Origin: an uncultured Olleya sp.
Lineage (GTDB): Bacteria > Bacteroidota > Bacteroidia > Flavobacteriales > Flavobacteriaceae
NCBI GenBank assembly: GCA_947503885.1
Contig: CANNFD010000010.1
Coordinates: 1 to 64,000, forward strand
Length of the DNA stretch: 64,000 nucleotides
Direction of reading: 5' to 3'
Of the stretch, positions 51,644 to 62,383 are shown piece by piece. The position numbers were made by a program, and so were the translations under genes. The notes under the pieces are model-generated. The model was not told the origin of the DNA and did no database searches. It saw only the letters and a list, made by a program, of their open reading frames with translations. Positions within the stretch are counted from its first letter, which is position 1. Each line of letters starts with the position of its first letter.

Positions 51644-52596
51644 ATAAAAGGAGGGGTTAACGTTCTTGAAGATGACATTAAAGCGTCATCTAAAGTACCA
51701 AAAACAGTTTCTTCATAAAGGATTTCTGGAAACTCTACGCCCTCTAATATTAAAGTCACTATAAACGTTTGATTTATAGTATGACTTCTAAACTGTGTAG
51801 GTGGGTTATCATTTACAACGTCAGGATTTAAGTAATCAGCAACAGTGCTGCTTCCTGATACATCATTAGTTGGATTATTATCAAAAGAATTTATTTCTTC
51901 GTTTCTTGTTGGGATACCATCACCATCATCATCATTATCTAAGTAATCTGGTATGTCATCTCCATTAACAAAGTCTGCATCTGTGTTTCTTGAACTTAAA
52001 TTTAATTCGGCAAGCGTCATGCCTTCAGTATAAATAACACCTTCACTAATAGTTAATACATTATCACCATCATCATCAGCATCTAAAAAATTAGGTAAAC
52101 CATCACCATCGGTATCGTCGTCGTATAAGTTTCCATTTCCATTTAAATCTTCCAACTCAGCAGGGATACCATCATTATCATCTTCAATTAATTCCATAGT
52201 AAAATAAGCACTTCCGCTAGTAGAGGTAAACTCTTCTGTAATCTGAATTCCACTTGGTGGCACATCGTTACAAAAAAAGTTTGTTGGGTCATTTGTATAA
52301 CTTCTAAACTTAAATAATCCAGAAACAGGGATGTCAGTAGTTTGTGTTGCAGATAAATTTACTATTAGTGCATTATTAGCATCAGCTTCAGTAGCAATTA
52401 ATTCTGCTATTGTAAAATTGGGGTTGTTAAGTTGCAACGATAACGTTTCGTTAGGATCTGTTTTTACTTTATAAAGTACTAAGTCACCACAAGATTTAAA
52501 GGTGTCTCCAAAATCTAATTCAGTAGTAATAATATCTCCATCATCACAAGATAAAAAGCTTAAAAACAAGATAAATAAAACAGAAATTTTTCGCAT
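51640..52596 (-). CDS. Lipoprotein with thrombospondin type 3-like acidic repeats
   Basis: Start assigned to MRKISVLFILFLSFLSCDDG (lipobox) at 52596 rather than the ORF-track start 52785; DDNDGIPAELEDLNGNGNLYDDDTDGDGLPNFLDADDDGDN. Confidence 0.82.
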   Translation of the reverse strand: MRKISVLFILFLSFLSCDDGDIITTELDFGDTFKSCGDLVLYKVKTDPNETLSLQLNNPNFTIAELIATEADANNALIVNLSATQTTDIPVSGLFKFRSYTNDPTNFFCNDVPPSGIQITEEFTSTSGSAYFTMELIEDDNDGIPAELEDLNGNGNLYDDDTDGDGLPNFLDADDDGDNVLTISEGVIYTEGMTLAELNLSSRNTDADFVNGDDIPDYLDNDDDGDGIPTRNEEINSFDNNPTNDVSGSSTVADYLNPDVVNDNPPTQFRSHTINQTFIVTLILEGVEFPEILYEETVFGTLDDALMSSSRTLTPPFI

Positions 52597-52708
52597 TATA
52601 ACATTAATTTTAATGACAAAAATAACAGAATTGTCAAACTTATAACGCAGCTTATGGCAATTAATTTTATTTAAACTATTTTTGTGGCCATTAATAGCAA
52701 AAAACTCA

Positions 52709-53848
52709 ATGAAATCAGTATATTTTGATAGCGCTGCAACAACGCAGTTAAGACCAGAAGTTATAGATAAAATGACGCAAGTCATGCACGAATGTTATGG
52801 AAACGCCTCTTCAACACATAGTTTTGGACGCTCATCTAAATCTATGATAGAGCAAGCCAGAAAAACAGTTGCTAAATATTTAAACGTATCTGCATCTGAG
52901 ATTATATTTACTTCAGGAGGTACAGAAGCTGATAATTTAGCTTTACTGAGTGCTGTTAGAGATTTAGGAGTTAAAAAAATAATTACTTCAAGAATAGAGC
53001 ATCATGCGGTATTATATACCGTCCAACAATTAGAACGCGAATATGGTATTAGTGTTGTTTATGTTGATTTAGATGACAAAGGACATGTAGATTATAACCA
53101 TTTAGAGCAATTATTACAATCTTCAAAAAAGACTTTAGTAAGCTTAATGCATGTTAATAACGAAGTTGGTAATATTTTAGATATCAAACGTGTTGGTGAT
53201 TTGTGTAAAGCTAATAATGCTTTATTCCACAGTGATACCGTACAATCTGTAGGTCACTATAATTTAGACTTACAAGAAGTTAAGTTAGACTTTTTGGCAG
53301 TTAGTGCTCATAAATTTCATGGACCAAAAGGTGTGGGATTTGCTTTTGTTAGAAAAAATACAGGAATTAAACCATTAATTTTTGGAGGAGAACAAGAGCG
53401 TGGTTATAGAGCAGGTACTGAAGCAGTACATAATATTGTTGGACTTGAGGAAGCTTTAAAACTATCTTATGATAATTTAGAAACTGAAAGAGCTTACATT
53501 ATTGATTTAAAAAAATATTTTATAAAACAGTTACAATCAAATTTTTCTGATGTTAGTTTTAATGGTAGCTGTTCTGATTTTGAAAACAGTACATACACCG
53601 TTTTAAATGTATGTTTACCAATAGCACCAGAAAAAGGTCCAATATTATTGTTTCAATTAGATTTAAAAGGTATTGCTTGTTCTAAAGGAAGTGCTTGCCA
53701 AAGTGGAAGTGCTAAAGGGAGTCATGTTTTGTCTCAAATTTTATGTTACGAGGACATGCAAAAACCATCTTTAAGATTTTCATTTAGTAAATACAATACC
53801 AAAGAAGAGATTGATTATGTTATTGAGGTGTTAAAAGAGTTTATTTAA
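52709..53848 (+). CDS. Cysteine desulfurase family protein
   Basis: VYFDSAATTQLRPEV, FTSGGTEADNLAL, SAHKFHGPKGVGFAFVRK, CSKGSACQSGSAKGSHVL. Start moved from 52682 to the internal Met at 52709. Confidence 0.92.
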   Translation: MKSVYFDSAATTQLRPEVIDKMTQVMHECYGNASSTHSFGRSSKSMIEQARKTVAKYLNVSASEIIFTSGGTEADNLALLSAVRDLGVKKIITSRIEHHAVLYTVQQLEREYGISVVYVDLDDKGHVDYNHLEQLLQSSKKTLVSLMHVNNEVGNILDIKRVGDLCKANNALFHSDTVQSVGHYNLDLQEVKLDFLAVSAHKFHGPKGVGFAFVRKNTGIKPLIFGGEQERGYRAGTEAVHNIVGLEEALKLSYDNLETERAYIIDLKKYFIKQLQSNFSDVSFNGSCSDFENSTYTVLNVCLPIAPEKGPILLFQLDLKGIACSKGSACQSGSAKGSHVLSQILCYEDMQKPSLRFSFSKYNTKEEIDYVIEVLKEFI

Positions 53849-53886
53849 GTTTTTTTATATTGTATTTTCACATTTCATAAAAACAT

Positions 53887-54669
53887 TTGCTAAACTATAC
53901 TACATACTTAAACCCTCAAGCTACCCAATGGGTAACTTTTGTTCATGGAGCAGGAGGGAGCAGCTCTATTTGGTATAAGCAAATCAGAGATTTTCAAGCC
54001 CATTTTAATATACTTGTATTAGATTTACGTGGTCACGGAAATAGTAAGCCTAAATTAAAAGATACTTTTAGTACTAAATATACCTTTGACTCTATTACCA
54101 ACGATATTGTTGATGTGATTAATTATTTAAAAATTGAAACTTCGCATTTTGTTGGAATTTCTTTAGGAACTATTTTAATAAGAAACTTAGCCGAAAAACA
54201 CCCAAATCGCGTAAAAAGCATGATTATGGGTGGCGCAATAATGAAATTAGATATAAGATCTCAAATCCTTATGAAGGTTGGCGTTACTTTTAAAAGCATA
54301 GTGCCTTACATGTATCTTTATCGTCTTTTTGCTTTTATAATAATGCCTAGAAAAAACCACAAAAAGTCACGTGTCCTTTTTGTTAATGAAGCAAAAAAAC
54401 TATATCAAAAAGAGTTTGTACGCTGGTTTAAATTAACCTCTGAGTTAAATCCTTTATTACGTTTTTTTAGAACAAAGGATATTAAAATACCAACACTTTA
54501 TGTTATGGGCGCAGAGGACCACTTGTTTTTACCTTCAATAAAAAACATTGTTAATGCGCATACTACTGCAATATTATATGTTGTAGAAAAATGTGGACAT
54601 GTGGTTAATGTAGAGCAGTCAAAGTTATTTAATACCACAAGTATTAATTTTATTAATACACAACGCTAA
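53887..54669 (+). CDS. Alpha/beta hydrolase
   Basis: VTFVHGAGGSSSIWYKQI, LDLRGHGNSKP, FVGISLGTILIRNLAEKHPNRV, catalytic-type GH in VEKCGHVVNVEQ. Confidence 0.9.
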   Translation: MLNYTTYLNPQATQWVTFVHGAGGSSSIWYKQIRDFQAHFNILVLDLRGHGNSKPKLKDTFSTKYTFDSITNDIVDVINYLKIETSHFVGISLGTILIRNLAEKHPNRVKSMIMGGAIMKLDIRSQILMKVGVTFKSIVPYMYLYRLFAFIIMPRKNHKKSRVLFVNEAKKLYQKEFVRWFKLTSELNPLLRFFRTKDIKIPTLYVMGAEDHLFLPSIKNIVNAHTTAILYVVEKCGHVVNVEQSKLFNTTSINFINTQR

Positions 54670-54837
54670 TTATTTTTTTAATAGCTCTATCTTATCTAAG
54701 ATAGCTTGTGCTTCTACTTGTTTTTCATCGCTTTTGCTTCTGTTAGTTGTTGACAATTTAAAAGAGTCTTCTAACAATTTTTTGTATTGTTCTTGAAGTT
54801 TATCTAATTCGCTTTTCTTTTTAAATAATCCAAACAT
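54670..54837 (-). CDS. Lacal_2735-family-like small coiled protein (55 aa)
   Basis: Manual translation MFGLFKKKSELDKLQEQYKKLLEDSFKLSTTNRSKSDEKQVEAQAILDKIELLKK; complete ORF below the track cutoff. Confidence 0.75.
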   Translation of the reverse strand: MFGLFKKKSELDKLQEQYKKLLEDSFKLSTTNRSKSDEKQVEAQAILDKIELLKK

Positions 54838-54903
54838 AACTTTTTATTTCAAAGATAAAGGTTGCTATGGATTGCTTTTAATAAGGTTTTGTTAATTTTA
54901 ATT

Positions 54904-55104
54904 TCACCCAAAAAGCAAGCTGTACATATAGCGTCCTGGCATAAAGGTAAAAGCTCCAGCAATAAGTATAGCACCAACATATAAACCTATCATTTTAAAT
55001 TTATGTGCTTTAATATTCCCTTTTTTAATAGCAAAATAGGCAGTAGGTACTGTATAAATAGTTAATACGCTAAATAAGTGTATCCAACCAAAATGTTTAA
55101 GTAC
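54904..55104 (-). pseudogene. C-terminal remnant of a DUF2306-like membrane protein
   Basis: Open frame VLKHFGWIHLFSVLTIYTVPTAYFAIKKGNIKAHKFKMIGLYVGAILIAGAFTFMPGRYMYSLLFG*; an in-frame TAA immediately upstream and no start codon before the conserved part. Confidence 0.55.
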
Positions 55105-55140
55105 TTAATTGTTGTTTTATTAGGTTAAACTGTAAATTAA

Positions 55141-56826
55141 CTATTTAAAACTAATACTATCTAGCATTAACAAAGCATCTGCTTTGTGTTTTTTAAAGCT
55201 ATTATTTAAAGCCGAATATTTGTAATGATAATAATTTTCGTTGTTTTTAAAAAATACTTCAATGACTTGATGTGTTTCTGTTTCATACTCATGTAAATAA
55301 GCAGACCCTAAATGATTATTTGTTTCTTTTAAGGTCGCTTTATAAATATTTACTTCACGCTTATATTCTTTAATTTGCTTACCGATAAAAGCCTTAAACG
55401 ATATGGGTTTTGTATTTAATTTATATTGAAAAACAGACACAATGGTTTTATAATGATTGTCATTTGGTTGTATTGGAGTATAACCAACATAACCATGATG
55501 AAACACCTCGAACCAGTCTTGAGGTTTTTTAATTGTAAAATTTTGATTGGCTTTAAACCTATCAATTATGGATAGGTTAGAAGCGTCAGTTGTTTGATTA
55601 CTGGTTTGACCAGATACTTCTTTTGCTGCATCAAATACCATTTTTGGATTATATTCTCCGTAGTTAACTATATATCTACCATCGGATTTAATAATTACAA
55701 AACTACCATAAGGAATTTGGTATTTAAAAAACAGGTTTTTAAAAACAGAAGCGTCGTCTGGTATCCAATTTAGATTTTTTTTATTGCGATACTTTATGTT
55801 TTTAGAATTTTTATATACCCAAAACTGATTACAATCTATAATTTGATTAAGTTGATTTTGATAATCAGGTTTATATATGTAGGCATTACTTTCTTTATTT
55901 AAATCTTTATAAGGTGCATTACCAGAGTTGTAGTTTATAACAATATAGTCTTTAAAGGTGTTTTTAGTTTTTGATATTTTGTTTATGTAATTTTTAACAG
56001 AGTCCAATTGATGGTTTTTTAAAATACCATAGCGTTTTCTTGGATGTACCATTTTATAAAAGATACTATCGCTTTCAAAATTTAATTCAAAATTTCTAAT
56101 GCTATTATTGCCATATTTTAAAAGGCTGTCAAATTTAGAAGGTTTTATCTTTTGTTTAAAGTCATAAGTGTAATGTTCTACTTTTTTAATGTCTTTTTTT
56201 ATTTCTTCAGCAACTTCATAAACCATATCTTTATTATGCTCTCCATGTATTGATATGAAAGTACCATCCGATTTAATTATCACAAAACTTCCGTAGGGAA
56301 TTTGGTATTTAAAAAACAGTTTTGTTATAAAACCAAGGTGGTCTTTGGTCCAAAGATTTTTATTGTCAAAATATTTAATATCTTCTTTTTCTTTATAAAT
56401 AGAAAACTGATTACAATTTAATAGTTTATTGATTTTTTTGATATATCCTTTATCAACGACATAACTTTTAGTGTTAGAATTAAACGCTTTATAAGGTTTG
56501 TTGCCAGAAAAGTAGTTAATTACGATATAGTCTTTATATGTGTTTTTTTTATTGGTTAGATAGTTTAAATACCCTTTTAAGGAATCTAAAACTATAGAAT
56601 CTATTACATCAAATTGTTTTCTAGGATGAAACATTTTAATAACACTACTATCATTTTTTTTAATTTCAACAACATGCTGAGATGTGTCATAGTTAGAAAA
56701 TATTTTTTCAAATTCCTCTTTAGATATTTCTTGATCTAAATTAAAAGTATAGTAATTTGTTTTTTTATCCTGAGCTAAACTGTAATTAGAAATTAGTATT
56801 GTTAAGAATAGTAATACGGTTTTCAT
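55141..56826 (-). CDS. Exported protein of unknown function with two internal repeats
   Basis: Signal peptide; two ~190-aa repeats each containing LFFKYQIPYGSFVIIKSDG. Confidence 0.8.
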   Translation of the reverse strand: MKTVLLFLTILISNYSLAQDKKTNYYTFNLDQEISKEEFEKIFSNYDTSQHVVEIKKNDSSVIKMFHPRKQFDVIDSIVLDSLKGYLNYLTNKKNTYKDYIVINYFSGNKPYKAFNSNTKSYVVDKGYIKKINKLLNCNQFSIYKEKEDIKYFDNKNLWTKDHLGFITKLFFKYQIPYGSFVIIKSDGTFISIHGEHNKDMVYEVAEEIKKDIKKVEHYTYDFKQKIKPSKFDSLLKYGNNSIRNFELNFESDSIFYKMVHPRKRYGILKNHQLDSVKNYINKISKTKNTFKDYIVINYNSGNAPYKDLNKESNAYIYKPDYQNQLNQIIDCNQFWVYKNSKNIKYRNKKNLNWIPDDASVFKNLFFKYQIPYGSFVIIKSDGRYIVNYGEYNPKMVFDAAKEVSGQTSNQTTDASNLSIIDRFKANQNFTIKKPQDWFEVFHHGYVGYTPIQPNDNHYKTIVSVFQYKLNTKPISFKAFIGKQIKEYKREVNIYKATLKETNNHLGSAYLHEYETETHQVIEVFFKNNENYYHYKYSALNNSFKKHKADALLMLDSISFK

Positions 56827-56837
56827 GGTATTTGATT

Positions 56838-57737
56838 TTAATTTCTTTTTAAAATAGTTTCACTCTCTTCTTTTAAAACAAACGTTTCACCATTAAATTT
56901 AAATAGGCATTTACATTTTTTTTCTAAGATAATATCATCCACTATATTCTTAGTGTTCGCTTTATTATTGTTTTCGCAAAAACAGTCAGGACCACTTAAA
57001 TCGTCCGTTTGGTAATTTATAGTTATGGTTTTATTACTATCGTTATAGTCTAATATTGTATCGTAGGACCTAGAATCTGTTGCGTAACTAAAATCTACTT
57101 TAAATGCATTATCGTTATGATGAATTAAAAGTATATAGTTATAAAAACACATACCACAAGTTTTGACACTGCCCTGCAATAAATATTTTACCTTAGTGGA
57201 AGTGTTTAGTGTCTTTATGCTATCATATCCATCTGGATGAAAAAGGCTACCATCACCTTCATCTATATAAGTTTCGTACACTTTTTGGTACTTAGTGTTT
57301 TCTTTATAATAAATAACAGATATTCTTGATTGATAAGAGCCTCCAGATTTAGCATATAACACTAAGTTGTGAAGCTTGTCGTCATCACTTTTATGATAAC
57401 TAATCACATCATATAATTTGTCTGTTAAATCAAAGTCCTCTGTAGATTTTAAAATAAAAATAACATTTATTAAGGTTATGATTTTATGCTGAATGGTTTC
57501 AATAGCAGCATAGGCTTGTAAAGAGTCATTTATAACATCATCTGTGTTTTTAAAAGATGTGATGTCTGATTTTGACAGTTTTAAATCTTTAAAAGAATAT
57601 AAATCACCATAAGGCGTCAGGGTTTCGTAAATTTTTAGTTGTTCATTTAATTGGTCAATTGTTTGTTGTGCTAATTTGTTTTGGGACACACAAAAGATGC
57701 TATAAAAACTAATTAATATTGTGAAGCAACCTTTCAT
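56838..57737 (-). CDS. Exported hypothetical protein
   Basis: Signal peptide-like N-terminus MKGCFTILISFYSIFCVSQ; intact 299-aa ORF. Confidence 0.75.
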   Translation of the reverse strand: MKGCFTILISFYSIFCVSQNKLAQQTIDQLNEQLKIYETLTPYGDLYSFKDLKLSKSDITSFKNTDDVINDSLQAYAAIETIQHKIITLINVIFILKSTEDFDLTDKLYDVISYHKSDDDKLHNLVLYAKSGGSYQSRISVIYYKENTKYQKVYETYIDEGDGSLFHPDGYDSIKTLNTSTKVKYLLQGSVKTCGMCFYNYILLIHHNDNAFKVDFSYATDSRSYDTILDYNDSNKTITINYQTDDLSGPDCFCENNNKANTKNIVDDIILEKKCKCLFKFNGETFVLKEESETILKRN

Positions 57738-57738
57738 T

Positions 57739-60204
57739 TTAAAAACGCATCGTGGTTCTTACATTAAATACTCTAGGAGTTAAATAGTTAGGTATTGCAT
57801 ATTGTCGTTTGCTATAAACGTCTCTTACCCAAGTATTAGTAATTGAGTTTTGTACATTAAAGATGTTAAATATCTCAAAACCAAAAGACAACTCTTTAAA
57901 GGCTTTTTTCCAACCACTATCAAACCGCTTGTCTTTATCTACTAACACAAACTGAAATCCAATATCAGCACGTTTATAATCTGGTAATCTATTTTGAAAC
58001 ACATAAGGATCCGCATAACTTGGTGATCCGCCTGGTAAACCTGTATTGTAAACTAAGTTTAAATACATTTTCATGCTAGGAATGTTTGGGACATAATCCT
58101 GAAACAAAGCTGCAAATTTTAAACGTTGGTCTGTTGGGCGTGCTATATAACCTCTATCATTAATATTTTCTTCTGTTTTAAGGTATCCAAAACTAAACCA
58201 GCTTTCTGTACCAGGTACAAACTCTCCATTTAAACGTAAATCTAAACCATAAGCATAGGCTTGAGCATTATTAGAAGCACGATATCTTATACGCACGTTT
58301 TCTAATGTATAAGGATTAACATCTGTAAGTTTTTTATAGTAGGCTTCACTAGTTAATTTAAAAGGTCTGTCCCACATTTTAAAACTATAATCGTTACCCA
58401 AAACTAAATGGATAGATTTTTGTGCTTTTACATTTGGTTGTACAACACCATTTTGATCACGCAACTCTCTGTAAAAAGGGGGTTGGTAATATACACCACC
58501 ACTTAATCTAAATAGCATGTCTTTATCCCAATTTGGTTTGATTGCAAATTGTGCACGAGGACTAAATACAGATTGTGACTTTTCTGCATTTGTAGCTTGG
58601 TCATTTACTGTCCAACTATGACTTCTAACACCAGCATTATACCAAACATCGTGGTCACCAATAGTTGATCGTTTACTCCACTGTAAATAGGCTTGTAATC
58701 GGCTAATTTGTGTATTATTTTTAGCTCTAACATTTTGATAAGCTTCTAATGGACCTTCATAAGGTGTGTATGGTTGGTCGTTAAAGGCATCTGAGCTTGG
58801 AGGATTGATAGAAAATCCAGCTGAGTCAATGACTTCCCATTCAATTAATCGGTCTCTTATATCTTCGTTTGTGTATTTAACAGAGAATTTATATTCGTTT
58901 TCATTTTTTCTGTAAGTTCCTTTAGCTTCAACATTGGTAATTAATGCGTCTAAATCGTTACGTCCATGATTAAGTTGACTTCCAATTCTTTCAGCAAATT
59001 CTACTTCACCTAAATTTTCATCACCTATATTACTATTTACTTCACCTAAAGCATATTGTGCTAAGATGTCAAAATATTCTTCTTCAGTGGTATGATAAGT
59101 AGAGGTAACTAAAGCTAGAGATAAATCGTCATTAACATCATAATTAGCACTTAAAGCACCAAAAAGTGTTTGATATCTGTCTTTTTCTTGTCCTTGATAT
59201 TGAACAATTAAAGCCAATGGATTATCTAAAGTCCCAAAGTTTGTTTGACGTGTTAATGGCACGTAATTGTATTTATTAAGCGATGCGTTTCCTAAAAAGC
59301 TAACTTCTAATTTATCAGTAAATTGATAAGTTAAATAACTTTGTACATCTGCAAACGTTGGTTTAAAATTGGTTTCGGTTTCTTTTGCATTAACTAACAG
59401 GCTGTTATCTCTGTAACGTAAACCCACAATCCCTGTAAATTTTGAATCTTTACTAATGGTTTCAATAGCTACACTTGCACCTAATAAACTGGCATCGATA
59501 GCAACACCGTCTTCAAAGGGTTTGCGGTAGGTGATGTCTAAAACTGATGATAATTTATCTCCATATTTAGCTTGAAATCCACCTGCTGAGAAATCCACAT
59601 TTTGTACCAAATCAGAATTAACAAAACTTAAACCTTCTTGTTGTCCGCTGCGGATTAAAAAAGGTCTATATACTTCAATACCGTTAACGTAAACTAGGTT
59701 TTCGTCGTAGTTACCACCTCTAACGGAATATTGTGTGCTTAACTCATTATTACTACTAACACCAGGAAGGGTTTTTAATAAGTTTTCTACTCCGGCTTGC
59801 GCACCAGGTATTTTTTTTAATGTTGCAGGATCTATATTAACGATACCTTCTACATCTTTTCTTTTTTTACCACTAATAACTACAGTTTCAATTTGCTCTA
59901 CGTTTTCTTTTAAAACAGGGTTAAACTGCAATGTTTCGCCATTTTTTAAATTAAAAATAGCTGTAATGTTTTTGTAAGAAACATGAGAAAACACAACTTT
60001 TACATCGGTGTTGGCAGGAATTTTAATTTCAAAAAAACCATTTTGGTTAGTTTGTGTTCCTGTGTTATTACTTTTGATATTTACAGCTTCGACAGGTTGG
60101 TTAAATTCGTTTAAAATAACACCTTTTATAGTTCCTGTTTGTGCTAAACAAAACAGAGGGAATAAAAAGGCTATAAGTTTTATGGTGTAGTTAGGTTTAT
60201 CCAA
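57739..60204 (-). CDS. TonB-dependent receptor with carboxypeptidase-regulatory-like N-terminal domain
   Basis: GTIKGVILNEFNQPVEAVNIKSNNTGTQTNQNGFFEI; plug LLKTLPGVSSNNELSTQYSVRGGNYDENLVYVNGIEVYRPF; beta-barrel end. Confidence 0.93.
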   Translation of the reverse strand: MDKPNYTIKLIAFLFPLFCLAQTGTIKGVILNEFNQPVEAVNIKSNNTGTQTNQNGFFEIKIPANTDVKVVFSHVSYKNITAIFNLKNGETLQFNPVLKENVEQIETVVISGKKRKDVEGIVNIDPATLKKIPGAQAGVENLLKTLPGVSSNNELSTQYSVRGGNYDENLVYVNGIEVYRPFLIRSGQQEGLSFVNSDLVQNVDFSAGGFQAKYGDKLSSVLDITYRKPFEDGVAIDASLLGASVAIETISKDSKFTGIVGLRYRDNSLLVNAKETETNFKPTFADVQSYLTYQFTDKLEVSFLGNASLNKYNYVPLTRQTNFGTLDNPLALIVQYQGQEKDRYQTLFGALSANYDVNDDLSLALVTSTYHTTEEEYFDILAQYALGEVNSNIGDENLGEVEFAERIGSQLNHGRNDLDALITNVEAKGTYRKNENEYKFSVKYTNEDIRDRLIEWEVIDSAGFSINPPSSDAFNDQPYTPYEGPLEAYQNVRAKNNTQISRLQAYLQWSKRSTIGDHDVWYNAGVRSHSWTVNDQATNAEKSQSVFSPRAQFAIKPNWDKDMLFRLSGGVYYQPPFYRELRDQNGVVQPNVKAQKSIHLVLGNDYSFKMWDRPFKLTSEAYYKKLTDVNPYTLENVRIRYRASNNAQAYAYGLDLRLNGEFVPGTESWFSFGYLKTEENINDRGYIARPTDQRLKFAALFQDYVPNIPSMKMYLNLVYNTGLPGGSPSYADPYVFQNRLPDYKRADIGFQFVLVDKDKRFDSGWKKAFKELSFGFEIFNIFNVQNSITNTWVRDVYSKRQYAIPNYLTPRVFNVRTTMRF

Positions 60205-60215
60205 TTGGTTTTGAT

Positions 60216-61904
60216 TTATTTTCTAAAAAAACTTGCTTCAAATGTAGTGCTATTTCCTACATTATCTGTAACAATAATTTTTAAATTGTTTTTAGTATCT
60301 GTAACGACTTTATCATTAAAATCGTATATCAATGTCTTCTTTTTATAATCGTATTCCATTAGGATCCATTGGTCATTTATGGTTGCTCTATAATTAGAGA
60401 TGCCCGTATCTTTGTCGTCAATTTTAACTTTTAAATAGCGATATTTACTTAACCATTGCCCATCCTTAAAATTAAGCGGAGTTATGGTTGGGTTGATAGT
60501 ATCTCTAGCTAAACAATAGGTACCTAAGTTTTTAGTTCTAGTAAATAATGTGTGTTCTTTTCTTTTAGTATTGGAGTAGCTTAAAAAATCATTCCACCCA
60601 ACTAAGCGCGCTATGTAAACTTGTTTTAAGTCTTCTGGGTTATAACTACTAACATCATATGAGACGGTAAAGTATTTTTTTCTAGCAATATTGTTTTCAT
60701 GTAATTTTAAAGTGTCACCGCTAACTTTAAAGTCTAAGAAAAAATCATCGTAAAAGGTTTCTTTAGGAAACTCAACTTTAATATTTTTTTCCTCAAAGGT
60801 CATAGCCTCATTAGATTTTACATAATATGGAGATGTAAAATCTTCTGTAATATCATTAGGTAATTTATCAACTCCTTTTATGTTAATATCTACGTTTGTT
60901 GTATTGCCTTCAAAATCTTTAATTTTTACTTTATAAACATTAGAGATGGTGTCAAAAATTGTCAAATACCCTTCGTCAATCATAGTATCATACATACTTA
61001 AAGGGTTGTTAGTGTCCAAAAACAACTTTTGCAAACGTTCTTTATTATCGATATAATGTGTATAGTCAATTAATCTGTTTAGGTGCTTAGTTTCGTTAAA
61101 CGAAAACTTTTTAAAATCTATTGTAAAGTTTTGCGCACCATTATAAAAGGTTTCAATTTTATAAACCCCATTTTTATTTGCTGCTAAATCTTGTTGATCT
61201 ATTGTGTTAATGGCAAAACCAATTTTACCATAAGCTGTTAAATCTTCAATCTTATAATCACCATTTTGTTGTGGAATAAGACGAAGCTTTTGTTTTAAGT
61301 TAGAGCCATTAACATGAGACTTTTCGTTAATAGGGTAAGCGTAAACACTTTTTACGATAGGCTTTTTTTTATCCTGAACTTTAAAACCAAATAATAGAGG
61401 GTTTATTGGTCTTTCTTGATTATCTCTAATTTCAAAATGTAAATGTGGTCCACCAGAACCACCAGTATTACCAGAATAAGCAAAAATTTCTCCTTTAGTA
61501 ACAAGTAAATCGTTAATATCCGGAAATAATTCTATTTCAAAACTTTCCTTCTCGTACTGCTGTTTTTTTACATAAGCTTCAACTTTATCAGAAAAACGTT
61601 GTAAGTGTCCATAAACCGTGACATAGCCATTTGGATGTGTTATATAAATGGCTTTTCCATATCCAAAATGCGATATTTTTATTCTACTAATATAACCACT
61701 AGCAGTCGCATAAATATTTAATCCTTCGCGTTGTTTAGTTTTTAAATCTAACCCAGAATGAAAATGATTATTTCTTAACTCGCCAAAAGTTCCTGATAAT
61801 ATTAACTCTGTATCTAAAGGGGATCTAAAATAATCTTGAGGGTAAATGCTTTGCGCTATTGATGTGGTGGTAAATAAAACGAGTAATAAAAGTGTGTGTC
61901 GCAT
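60216..61904 (-). CDS. M23 family metallopeptidase
   Basis: FRSPLDTELILSGTFGELRNNHFHSGLDLKTK, GNTGGSGGPHLHFEIRDN. Confidence 0.93.
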   Translation of the reverse strand: MRHTLLLLVLFTTTSIAQSIYPQDYFRSPLDTELILSGTFGELRNNHFHSGLDLKTKQREGLNIYATASGYISRIKISHFGYGKAIYITHPNGYVTVYGHLQRFSDKVEAYVKKQQYEKESFEIELFPDINDLLVTKGEIFAYSGNTGGSGGPHLHFEIRDNQERPINPLLFGFKVQDKKKPIVKSVYAYPINEKSHVNGSNLKQKLRLIPQQNGDYKIEDLTAYGKIGFAINTIDQQDLAANKNGVYKIETFYNGAQNFTIDFKKFSFNETKHLNRLIDYTHYIDNKERLQKLFLDTNNPLSMYDTMIDEGYLTIFDTISNVYKVKIKDFEGNTTNVDINIKGVDKLPNDITEDFTSPYYVKSNEAMTFEEKNIKVEFPKETFYDDFFLDFKVSGDTLKLHENNIARKKYFTVSYDVSSYNPEDLKQVYIARLVGWNDFLSYSNTKRKEHTLFTRTKNLGTYCLARDTINPTITPLNFKDGQWLSKYRYLKVKIDDKDTGISNYRATINDQWILMEYDYKKKTLIYDFNDKVVTDTKNNLKIIVTDNVGNSTTFEASFFRK

Positions 61905-62078
61905 AAATTAATGGTTACTGCTAAAATAGAAATAAGGTTTTAATAAACAAAGTAAAATCAAAGACTAAGCCATAATATTGATACAGAGCTAATTTAAAAA
62001 GTAATAAAAAATTATGAAAAATTAATTGTAAAGTGTTAAGGTTTGATTAACTTTGTGAGATAAGTATAGTATTAGTTA

Positions 62079-62369
62079 ATGAGTAAGATTGAATCCATTG
62101 TTGACGCTCTAGAAAATAAAATTAGTAAAGTCTTAAAAAGGCATGAAGATTTAAAACTAGAAAACACAAAGCTTGAAAAAGCTTTAGAACAATCTCAATC
62201 TAATCTAGCTGCTAAGGATTTAGAACTAAAAGCTTGGCAGGAAAAGTATGATACATTAAAAATGGCTAATACAATACTGGGCAGTGACAATGATAAACGA
62301 GAAACAAAGCTCAAAATAAACACATTAATTAGAGATATTGACCATTGTATTAGTCAACTTTCTAGTTAA
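62079..62369 (+). CDS. Small coiled-coil protein upstream of zapA
   Basis: Long heptad-like region; 15 nt before zapA. Confidence 0.75.
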   Translation: MSKIESIVDALENKISKVLKRHEDLKLENTKLEKALEQSQSNLAAKDLELKAWQEKYDTLKMANTILGSDNDKRETKLKINTLIRDIDHCISQLSS

Positions 62370-62383
62370 TAATATATAGTTTT

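Noticed and set aside
52597-52785. N-terminal extension of the 51640-52785 ORF
   Set aside because: The extension overlaps the cysteine desulfurase start; a lipoprotein signal begins at the internal Met at 52596
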